Shown here: positions 36,764-42,788 of the stretch, in pieces
Layout: each line of letters opens with the position of its first letter
Numbering within the stretch: the first letter of the stretch is position 1
DNA from: Hyphomicrobiales bacterium
Lineage (GTDB): Bacteria > Pseudomonadota > Alphaproteobacteria > Rhizobiales > Rhizobiaceae
Assembly: GCA_002709005.1 (NCBI GenBank)
Contig: PAPH01000064.1
Coordinates: 1-42,788 of the forward strand
DNA: 42,788 nucleotides
Direction: 5' to 3'
Notes under the pieces: model-generated
The model's input: the letters and a program-made list of their open reading frames with translations, nothing else
Told to the model about the DNA's origin: nothing
The model's database searches: none
Made by a program: the position numbers and the translations under genes

Positions 36764-37104
36764 GCCCCACCCTTTTCGATGGCCGCAAAATGACGGCCGT
36801 CCCGATTCAAAGATGAGTCAGAACGCGGGCCGGTGCGGATGCCTTGGCATCGCGGTCGCCGGTCCTCATGACCTCGTTCCGAATCATCATTTAGAATCAG
36901 TGTATAAATGATGATTCAGAGCGCCAGCCCCCCGTTCCAAATTTGCCTGTATGAGCACCCGCTCCGGATTCACGAACCGATTCCGCCGTGACTCGTAACT
37001 GACTCACGAAACAGCATTTTTCGGAGTTATCCAGAGGCTCCGATTCTGGGGAAAAAATTTTCGGACCGTTAACCATAAACGGCCAGTCATGCGACCGAGC
37101 CGCG
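36764..37104. other. Gene-free stretch with several inverted and direct repeats
   Basis: This 341-base stretch lies between the ybjN-like and ubiK genes, both on the minus strand. I see no convincing gene. It holds the perfect 12-base inverted repeat at 36880-36916, TGACTC repeated twice about 11 bases apart (near 36990-37005), and an A+T-rich run, GGGGAAAAAATTTTC (37047-37061). It probably contains the ybjN-like promoter and may encode a small RNA. Confidence 0.5.
36880..36916. repeat. Perfect 12-base inverted repeat
   Basis: GAATCATCATTT (36880-36891) is repeated in inverse as AAATGATGATTC (36905-36916), with a 13-base spacer that carries another GAATCA (36893-36898). It is A+T-rich, lies 117 bases upstream of the ybjN-like start, and is followed by no T run, so it is more like a protein-binding site than a terminator. 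Confidence 0.7.
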
Positions 37105-37374
37105 TCACTCCGTCGGGGAGGACCCGCCTGCGAGCTGTTCCTCGAGCTTGGCGATTCGAGCGGCAAGCGCCTCGTTCTCGTCGCGCGCAGCGATCGCCAT
37201 GTCGCGGACAGCCTCGAACTCCTCGCGCTTGACGAGATCCATCGAGTTGAGGATACGCTCCATCTGTGCGCGGGCCGCGGTTTCGAACTCGTGGCGCACG
37301 CCCTGCGCCGCGCCGGCGGCGTCGGTCATCAGTTTGGCGAATTCATCGAACAGACGATTGGGTCCGGTGCTCAT
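37105..37374 (-). CDS. ubiK: Accessory factor UbiK (BMFP family)
   Basis: An 89-residue helical protein of the BMFP/UbiK family. The N-terminal NRLFDEFAKLMTDAAGAAQGVRHEFE is amphipathic, and the C-terminal LVKREEFEAVRDMAIAARDENEALAARIAKLEEQLAGG is a strong coiled coil that trimerises. UbiK supports the cytosolic ubiquinone synthesis complex in E. coli. The ATG at 37374 is chosen for agreement with the family; the upstream frame is open without meaning. It is divergent from lgt. Confidence 0.93.
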   Translation of the reverse strand: MSTGPNRLFDEFAKLMTDAAGAAQGVRHEFETAARAQMERILNSMDLVKREEFEAVRDMAIAARDENEALAARIAKLEEQLAGGSSPTE

Positions 37375-37461
37375 GGCGATTCTCGCTGGCTGCGCCCGGA
37401 CATTGTGGCCGGGCCGTTGCTGTCCACTGGTTGGAATTGAGGTAAGCATTTGGAGGAGATC

Positions 37462-37566
37462 ATGCAAGCAAAAGCCGCAAGTTCGGCGCAAAGCTCAGCT
37501 GTCATGGTCCCCTCCGCCGGCGGAGCCTTCTTCCGGCTTGAACGCGTGTGTCCGCATGAACACTGA
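37462..37566 (+). CDS. Possible 34-codon upstream ORF before lgt
   Basis: ATG at 37462 follows a strong ribosome-binding site (TTGGAGGAG, 37450-37458), and the frame runs 34 codons (MQAKAASSAQSSAVMVPSAG...) to TGA at 37564-37566. It ends 39 bases before the lgt start. A perfect 14-base palindrome, CTCCGCCGGCGGAG (37512-37525), lies inside it. It could be a leader peptide controlling lgt or a small protein; the strong ribosome site is the only support. No similarity is recognised. Confidence 0.4.
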   Translation: MQAKAASSAQSSAVMVPSAGGAFFRLERVCPHEH

Positions 37567-37591
37567 AAGCTGTCCCCCTGTCGGGACCCCG

Positions 37592-37608
37592 GGAGGAAGT
37601 CGAGTTTG
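37592..37608 (+). promoter_or_regulatory. Ribosome-binding site and TTG start of lgt
   Basis: GGAGGA (37592-37597) lies 8 bases before TTG (37606-37608). No in-frame ATG is near, and the following residues [13 protein letters not shown] match Lgt N-termini, so a TTG start is well supported. Confidence 0.75.
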
Positions 37609-38472
37609 GAATTCATCGCCGCATACCTGTCGCTGATCACCTATCCCGAGATCGATCCGGTCATATTCTCGATCGGCCCACTGGCGATCCACTGGTATGG
37701 CCTGGCCTATGTCGCGGGCATCCTGCTCGGCTGGCGCTACGGACGCCTGATCCTCGCGCGCGATCATCTCTGGCCCGGCGACACCCCGCCGATGACACTG
37801 ACCCGTTTCGACGATTTCCTCATCTGGGCCGCGGTCGGCATCGTCGCCGGCGGGCGCATAGGCTACATCCTGTTCTACGATTTCGCCGGCATCGCCGCCG
37901 ACCCGATCCGGGCGATCCAGATCTGGAACGGCGGCATGTCCTTCCACGGCGGCTTCCTCGGCACCTTCCTGGCGATGGTCCTCTTCGCCCGCGCCCACAA
38001 GATCCCCGCCTTCAGCCTCTTCGACATCGTCTGCGCGGTCGTGCCGATCGGACTCCTGTTCGGACGCATCGCCAATTTCATCAATGGCGAATTGTGGGGC
38101 CGTCCGACGGACGTGGCGTGGGCAATGATCTTCCCAACCGGCGGCCCGGTTCCCCGCCACCCCTCGCAGCTTTACGAGGCGGGCCTCGAGGGTATCGTCA
38201 TTCTTCTGGTTCTCGCGTGGCTGATTTTCGCGCGGAAGAAGCTCAAGGCCCCCGGCTTCGTCGCCGGCAGCTTCGTCATCCTCTACGCGCTCAGCCGTAT
38301 CTTCATCGAGTTTTTCCGCGAGCCGGATCCGCAGCTCGGCTATCTTTTCGGCGGCTGGCTTACCATGGGCATGCTGCTCTCGCTTCCGATGATCGCGCTT
38401 GGCCTCTGGGCCGTCCTGACCGCGCCCGGCAGGGCCGCCAAAGCGGTATCGACGGCGAAACCGGCCGGCTGA
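37606..38472 (+). CDS. lgt: Prolipoprotein diacylglyceryl transferase
   Basis: A 288-residue integral inner-membrane enzyme with about seven membrane helices. It moves a diacylglyceryl group from phosphatidylglycerol to the lipobox cysteine of prelipoproteins, the first step of lipoprotein maturation. Signature blocks are [48 protein letters not shown] (core signature with essential arginine and asparagine) and [12 protein letters not shown]. Translation starts at TTG 37606. It is likely first of a run of plus-strand genes (lgt, midA-like, pgeF), with 15 bases to the next ATG. Confidence 0.97.
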   Translation: MEFIAAYLSLITYPEIDPVIFSIGPLAIHWYGLAYVAGILLGWRYGRLILARDHLWPGDTPPMTLTRFDDFLIWAAVGIVAGGRIGYILFYDFAGIAADPIRAIQIWNGGMSFHGGFLGTFLAMVLFARAHKIPAFSLFDIVCAVVPIGLLFGRIANFINGELWGRPTDVAWAMIFPTGGPVPRHPSQLYEAGLEGIVILLVLAWLIFARKKLKAPGFVAGSFVILYALSRIFIEFFREPDPQLGYLFGGWLTMGMLLSLPMIALGLWAVLTAPGRAAKAVSTAKPAG

Positions 38473-38487
38473 GTGGAGGAGACGGCG

Positions 38488-39591
38488 ATGGCGACGCCAC
38501 TTGCGAGAAAGATCAAATCCATCATCGCCGAAACCGGCCCGATCAGCGTGGCCGATTATTTCGCCATCTGCCTCGCCGACCCCGAATACGGCTACTATCG
38601 CGCCCGCGAGCCTTTCGGCCGGACCGGCGATTTCGTCACCGCGCCCGAGATCAGCCAGCTCTTCGGCGAAATGATCGGCATCTTCGCCGTTCATGCCTGG
38701 CAGGGACACGGGGAGCCCGATCACGTGCGCTTCATCGAGATAGGCCCCGGCCGGGGCACGCTGATGGCAGACGCGCTCCGGACCATCGAGAAGCTCGCAC
38801 CGAAACTCTTGCGCGCATTGTCCGTGGAACTCGTCGAAACCAGCGAGAGGCTGCGCGCAGTCCAGCGTCAGACACTGGTCAACTGGAAGGAAATAATCGC
38901 CTGGCACGATGATTTCGCCACCGTCCCCGACGGTTTTTCCCTGGTGATCGCCAACGAATTCTTCGATGCCATCCCGATCCGACAGTTCGTCCGTACCGAC
39001 AACGCATTCCGCGAGCGGGTGATCGCGCTCGACGAAGCGGGCGAATTGCGCTTCGCAGTCGGCCCCACCGGCATCGAACCGGACCTGCTGCCCGACAGGG
39101 GCGCGAACGCTCCCACCGATGCGCTGTTCGAGGTCTCGCCGGCGCGCACCGCCATCATGCTCTCGCTCGCGGAGCGGCTGGTCGCACACGGCGGGACAGC
39201 GCTTATCATCGATTACGGGCATCTCAATTCGAACTACGGCGATACGCTTCAGGCGATCTACCGGCATGAATTCGATCCCCCGCTTCACCGGCCTGGCGAG
39301 GCCGACCTCACCAGCCATGTCGATTTCGAAGCACTCGCCATGGCCGCGCTCGCGGCCGGCGCACATGTCCACCGGCCGTTGCCCCAAGGGGAATTCCTCG
39401 TCGGCCTCGGCATTCTCGAACGGGCCGGCATGCTCGGCACGGGCAAGGACGCGATCACCCAGGCCTCGATCACCGATGCGGTCAACCGCCTCGCCGGCGA
39501 GGGCGCGGGCGCCATGGGGCAGCTCTTCAAGGTCCTGTGTGTGAGCGGCCGTCCCCTTGCGCTCAGCCCGTTCGACCGGATCCAGCACTGA
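38488..39591 (+). CDS. SAM-dependent methyltransferase, MidA/NDUFAF7 family
   Basis: A 367-residue class I methyltransferase. ISVADYFAICLADPEYGYYRAREPFGRTGDFVTAPEISQLFGEMIG (residues about 18-62) is the strongly conserved family opening, and FIEIGPGRGTLMADALR is the SAM-binding loop; VIANEFFDAIPIRQF follows. The mitochondrial homologue NDUFAF7 methylates an arginine of a complex I subunit during assembly, but the bacterial role is not settled. The ATG at 38488 is preferred to GTG 38473 because GGAGGAGA sits at the right distance. It lies between lgt and pgeF, an order widely conserved in rhizobia. Confidence 0.95.
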   Translation: MATPLARKIKSIIAETGPISVADYFAICLADPEYGYYRAREPFGRTGDFVTAPEISQLFGEMIGIFAVHAWQGHGEPDHVRFIEIGPGRGTLMADALRTIEKLAPKLLRALSVELVETSERLRAVQRQTLVNWKEIIAWHDDFATVPDGFSLVIANEFFDAIPIRQFVRTDNAFRERVIALDEAGELRFAVGPTGIEPDLLPDRGANAPTDALFEVSPARTAIMLSLAERLVAHGGTALIIDYGHLNSNYGDTLQAIYRHEFDPPLHRPGEADLTSHVDFEALAMAALAAGAHVHRPLPQGEFLVGLGILERAGMLGTGKDAITQASITDAVNRLAGEGAGAMGQLFKVLCVSGRPLALSPFDRIQH

Positions 39592-39770
39592 ACCTCCCCG
39601 CCGGCCGGAGTTCGGCGAATTGACAGACCGCGGCTTCCTCGGCACCATCCCGCGCGAAATCGAAGGCCCGGAGCCGGGAGGCTTGCCGAACGGAAAGCGG
39701 CACACCATCTTCACCCACGGACAGGGTTTCTGGGCATTGCCAGAGACAAAAATCGACGGGAGATGCCACC

Positions 39771-40568
39771 ATGCAGACTGACCGAGGACCCGAGCCGGTC
39801 CGAAGTCCGCTTCTGGACGCGGCAACCGAAGCCTCTTCGATACGGCACGGCTTTTTCAGCCGCACAGGCGGCATTTCCGAAGGCATCTATCGCGGGCTCA
39901 ATGTGGGCCTCGGCTCCGACGACGATCAGGAGAAGGTGCGTGAAAACCGCGCGCGCGTTGCCGGCTGGTTCGGTCTCGAACCGGACCGGCTTGCCACCCT
40001 GCATCAGGTCCATTCCGCCGATATTCATGTCGCGACGGCGGAAAACCGCGCCGAGCGACCGAAATGCGATGGCGTCGTCACCAACGAACCCGGGATCGTT
40101 CTCGGCGTTCTGACCGCCGATTGCGGCCCGGTTCTGTTCTGTGACGCACAGAACGGCGTCATCGGCGCGGCTCACGCCGGCTGGCGGGGCGCCTTCGACG
40201 GCGTGCTCGAAAACACCGTTGCGGCGATGGAGACGCTCGGCGCCGACCGCGCGAAAATCGTTGCCTGCCTCGGCCCCTCGATCAGCCAGGATAATTACGA
40301 GGTCGGCCCGGAATTCATCGGTCGCGCCCTGACCGTGAGCAAGGACAACGACCGCTGGTTCGTCCCCTCCGAGCGCGACGGCCACGCGATGTTCGACCTC
40401 AGGGGCATGACCGTCGACAGGCTTGGGAAGGCGGGCATCCGCGCAGCCATGATCGACGCCTGCACCTATGCCGACGAGGAGGCATGGTTCTCCTACCGCC
40501 GCACCACCCATCGCGGCGAACCCGACTACGGACGACAGATATCGGCCATTGCGATTTTGGGGTCGTAA
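39771..40568 (+). CDS. pgeF: Peptidoglycan editing factor PgeF
   Basis: A 265-residue member of the YfiH/multicopper polyphenol oxidase (laccase domain) family. PgeF in E. coli removes misplaced L-serine from UDP-MurNAc peptides, safeguarding peptidoglycan composition. Metal-site residues are visible in LHQVHSADIH, VLTADCGPVLF (cysteine), AHAGWRGAFDGVL (histidine) and GPSISQDNYEVG. The region 39592-39770 before it carries no gene I can support; GGGAGA lies just before the ATG. Confidence 0.95.
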   Translation: MQTDRGPEPVRSPLLDAATEASSIRHGFFSRTGGISEGIYRGLNVGLGSDDDQEKVRENRARVAGWFGLEPDRLATLHQVHSADIHVATAENRAERPKCDGVVTNEPGIVLGVLTADCGPVLFCDAQNGVIGAAHAGWRGAFDGVLENTVAAMETLGADRAKIVACLGPSISQDNYEVGPEFIGRALTVSKDNDRWFVPSERDGHAMFDLRGMTVDRLGKAGIRAAMIDACTYADEEAWFSYRRTTHRGEPDYGRQISAIAILGS

Positions 40569-40629
40569 AGGCTATGGGCGGAGCACATTTCGCCGATGCA
40601 TCGAGAATGAACCTTGGGGAGACTGACTG

Positions 40630-41784
40630 ATGGCGCTTCACTTCGAACGCGAGGAATTCGAGGCCCGTCTAGACCGGCTGCGCTTCCGCATGCAGGAGGA
40701 AAAGCTCGATGCCATGCTGCTTTTCGCGCAGGAGAGCATGTACTGGCTGACCGGCTACGACACCTTCGGATACTGTTTCTTCCAGTGCCTGGTGGTCACT
40801 GCGGAGGGCAAGCTCACACTTCTCACCCGCTCGGCGGACCTGCGCCAGGCCCGCCATACCTCGACCCTCGAAGACATCATCATCTGGACCGACCGTTCGA
40901 ACGCCGATCCGGCCTCCGACCTGAAGGATCTCCTCTCCGATCTCGATCTGCTCGGCGCCCGCGTTGGCGTCGAATACGAAACCCATGGCCTGACCGGGGC
41001 CAATGCCCGCCGCCTCGACAACCAGCTCCAGAGCTTCTGCGATCTCATCGACGCCTCCTACCTCGTCAGCCGGTTGCGGCTGATCAAGAGCCCGTCGGAA
41101 ATCGCCTATGCACGCCGCGCCGCCGAGCTCGCCGATGATGCACTCGACGCGGCACTCGAGATGGTCGCCCCTGACGCTGACGAGGGCGAGATCCTCGCCG
41201 CGATGCAGGGCAAGATCTTCGCCGGCGGCGGCGAATATCCGGGCAACGAGTTCATCATCGGCTCGGGAGCGGACGCGCTTTTGTGCCGTCACAAGGCCGG
41301 ACGCCGCAAACTCTCGACACAAGATCAGCTCACGCTCGAATGGGCCGGAACCTACCGGCATTATCACGCGGCGATGATGCGCACCGTCATCATCGGCAAA
41401 CCCACCGCCCGCCATCTCGAACTCTATGACGCCGCACGCGAGGCGCTTGAAGCGGTCGTCGATGCCATGCGCCCCGGACACACTTTCGGAGACGTTTTCC
41501 AGGCGCATGCCTCGGTACTCGACGAGCGCGGCCTGACGCGTCACCGGCTGAACGCCTGCGGCTATTCGCTCGGCGCCCGCTTCACCCCCTCCTGGATGGA
41601 GCATCAGATGTTCCAGGCCGGCAACCCGACGGAAATCGTGCCCGATATGACGCTGTTCGCACATATGATCATCATGGATTCGGAGTCCGAGACGGCGATG
41701 ACGCTGGGCCAGACCTTCCTGACCACCGACGACGCCCCCGAATCGCTGTCGCGGAAATCGCTCGAACTGCTCGTGCGCGGCTGA
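40630..41784 (+). CDS. M24-fold (creatinase/Xaa-Pro peptidase-like) protein lacking metal ligands
   Basis: A 384-residue protein with a creatinase N-terminal domain (residues about 8-140) and a pita-bread M24 domain (about 150-375). In metallopeptidases the sequence around the first ligands is D-x-G-x-x-x-x-G-Y-x-S-D; here it reads EWAGTYRHYHAAMMRT, and the later GH and E ligands appear as GYSLGARF and LFAHMIIMD. The five metal ligands therefore look lost, as in creatinase and ectoine hydrolase (DoeA), which work without metal. The substrate is unknown; ectoine hydrolase is one candidate. GGGGAGA precedes the ATG. Confidence 0.85.
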   Translation: MALHFEREEFEARLDRLRFRMQEEKLDAMLLFAQESMYWLTGYDTFGYCFFQCLVVTAEGKLTLLTRSADLRQARHTSTLEDIIIWTDRSNADPASDLKDLLSDLDLLGARVGVEYETHGLTGANARRLDNQLQSFCDLIDASYLVSRLRLIKSPSEIAYARRAAELADDALDAALEMVAPDADEGEILAAMQGKIFAGGGEYPGNEFIIGSGADALLCRHKAGRRKLSTQDQLTLEWAGTYRHYHAAMMRTVIIGKPTARHLELYDAAREALEAVVDAMRPGHTFGDVFQAHASVLDERGLTRHRLNACGYSLGARFTPSWMEHQMFQAGNPTEIVPDMTLFAHMIIMDSESETAMTLGQTFLTTDDAPESLSRKSLELLVRG

Positions 41785-41891
41785 CCTCCGGCGAAGCCGG
41801 AAACGGACGCAGAGCGGCAGGACGACGCCTTCCCTGGAATTGACAGATTTGTGCCGAGCCAGTCATATCGCGGAAGGGGAAGCGAGAAAGA

Positions 41892-42404
41892 ATGCGTAAC
41901 CGGATCTGGAGCGCCATCGCGCCTGTCGGTCTGATCCTGCTTCTGGCGGGCTGCAACCAGACAGAACAAGCGATCACGCCACTGGCAGCGGATGTCGAGG
42001 AGGCACAGGCCGCCGCCGGCACCGCTCAGGCATCGGGAATTTCGCTTCGTTTCACGCCGATCATCGGCGCACCGATCGAGGCGATCACGCCGCTTTCCCG
42101 TCAGCTTGCAGCGGAAGCGCAGAAGCGTGGCTTCCCCATTCACGCCTCGACCGAACAGGCCGGCACCCATATCCTCAAGGGCTATCTCTCCGCCTTCAAC
42201 GACGGCTCCCAAACCACCGTGGTGTTCGTTTGGGACGTGCTCGACCCCGTTGGCGCCAGACTTCATCGCATCCAGGGTCAAGAGAGCGTGGAAGGCTCCT
42301 CGTCCGATGCGTGGTCGATCGTCACACCCGCCGCCATGGAGAAGGTCGCAACTCGCGTTTTCGACGAATACCAGGCCTGGCTCGCGCGTACTCAGCAGCA
42401 ATAG
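41892..42404 (+). CDS. Lipoprotein of unknown function
   Basis: A 170-residue lipoprotein. The signal peptide ends in the lipobox LLAGC with C21 as the acylation site. The mature part, ISLRFTPIIGAPIEAITPLSRQLAAEAQKRGF and ILKGYLSAFNDGSQTTVVFVWDVLDP, recurs in rhizobial proteins encoded just upstream of prs, but no function is known. Lgt, encoded in this window, would modify it. GGGGAAGCGAG precedes the ATG. Confidence 0.85.
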   Translation: MRNRIWSAIAPVGLILLLAGCNQTEQAITPLAADVEEAQAAAGTAQASGISLRFTPIIGAPIEAITPLSRQLAAEAQKRGFPIHASTEQAGTHILKGYLSAFNDGSQTTVVFVWDVLDPVGARLHRIQGQESVEGSSSDAWSIVTPAAMEKVATRVFDEYQAWLARTQQQ

Positions 42405-42459
42405 CCGACCATTTGCCGGATAAATTCCGGGAAAATTCACCACCACGAGGCAACGCCGC

Positions 42460-42487
42460 TTGCAATCGCGGCGCACACGGATAAAAC
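42460..42487 (+). promoter_or_regulatory. Candidate prs promoter
   Basis: TTGCAA (42460-42465), a 16-base spacer and TAAAAC (42482-42487) form a plausible sigma-70 promoter 74 bases before the prs start. Confidence 0.35.
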
Positions 42488-42561
42488 CCACCGCGAAAGC
42501 CGGGCGGCATTTGCGCACCAGCTCGGAATTGGCGCGGGCAGCAAATCACAGGCAGTTCGAG

Positions 42562-42788
42562 ATGAAGATTTTCGCGGGCAATTCCAATCGGCTCCTCGCC
42601 GAGGCGATCTGCAACTACCTCAACATTCCGCTTGGCAAGGCCAGCGTGAGGCGTTTCGCAGACCAGGAAATCTTCGTCGAAATCCAAGAAAACGTGCGCG
42701 GCGAGGACGTCTTCGTCCTCCAGTCCACCTCGTTTCCGGCCAACGATCACCTGATGGAAATGCTGATCATGATCGACGCCCTGCGCCG
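42562..42788 (+). CDS. prs: Ribose-phosphate pyrophosphokinase (5' part, cut by window end)
   Basis: The first 75 codons of phosphoribosyl pyrophosphate synthase, which makes PRPP from ribose 5-phosphate and ATP for purine, pyrimidine, histidine and NAD synthesis. [50 protein letters not shown] and [13 protein letters not shown] are conserved N-terminal blocks, including the E-I-x-V-x-I strand. Length cannot be assessed because the frame runs off the window edge. Confidence 0.95.
   Translation, partial: MKIFAGNSNRLLAEAICNYLNIPLGKASVRRFADQEIFVEIQENVRGEDVFVLQSTSFPANDHLMEMLIMIDALR

Noticed and set aside
36880..36916. A chromosomal dif (XerC/D) site
   Set aside because: dif sites have 11-base arms and a 6-base spacer with a conserved core; this dyad has a 13-base spacer and a different sequence.
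36897..37166. An 89-codon minus-strand frame upstream of the ybjN-like gene
   Set aside because: Its composition is not protein-like, it overlaps the ubiK 3' end and runs into the inverted repeat, and it has no ribosome site.
39592..39770. A small gene between the midA-like gene and pgeF
   Set aside because: The open frame here has no plausible start of its own; it begins inside the midA-like gene in another frame.

Overview
The window reads as a chromosomal segment of a high-G+C alphaproteobacterium of the order Hyphomicrobiales (Rhizobiales), probably Rhizobiaceae or a close relative. Evidence: a carB with the long alphaproteobacterial insert; the neighbourhood greA - lpsB-type glycosyltransferase - lrp - trxB - vtlR/lsrB; a PetP/PetR-type regulator pair; a BA14K protein; a GTTC-N7-GTTC SOS box; and an AbcR-like small RNA beside vtlR. 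A class GN sortase with its single target suggests a marine or salt-tolerant lineage, but that is inference. No tRNA, rRNA, CRISPR array, insertion sequence or phage gene was seen.

Layout. 1-1505: left edge with a protein tail and a lower-G+C leucine-rich-repeat gene whose 5' end looks broken. 1660-5142: carB. 5153-7839 (minus): UdgX-type uracil-DNA glycosylase fused to a DUF4130 region, coupled to a radical SAM DNA-repair-like protein under a LexA-type operator. 7952-9212: ArsR repressor and two AHSA1/SRPBCC proteins in an ATGA-coupled operon with a nested palindromic operator. 9342-11077: SH3/DUF1236 secreted protein, then a divergent FMN reductase/HxlR pair. 11271-12922: greA with a hairpin leader, and lpsB. 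12948-14036: low-G+C ATP-grasp gene. 14245-17147: lrp, trxB, vtlR and the AbcR-like sRNA. 17235-20745: msrP, aspartate aminotransferase and an EAL-domain protein. 20877-23932: VIT/vWA sortase target with a C-terminal LPQTA signal and its class GN sortase. 24015-27614: soluble aldose dehydrogenase, EamA transporter, cold-shock protein and BA14K protein. 27677-29367 (minus): MBL hydrolase and ilvE. 29593-34390: petP, petR, a chemoreceptor and an EnvZ-like kinase. 34391-37374 (minus): TPR protein, csaA, proC, ybjN-like gene and ubiK. 37462-42788: a 34-codon upstream ORF, lgt, midA-like, pgeF, an M24-fold hydrolase, a lipoprotein and the start of prs.

Most of the window is housekeeping sequence. 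The parts most worth attention are the SOS-controlled UdgX/radical-SAM module (5153-7859), the sortase/target pair (20877-23932), the vtlR-AbcR regulatory island (15989-17147), and several unexplained DNA elements: the nested palindrome at 7918-7949, the hairpin leader of greA at 11173-11207, the palindromes at 25203 and 25327, the 12-bp inverted repeat at 36880-36916, and the short ORF in front of lgt.
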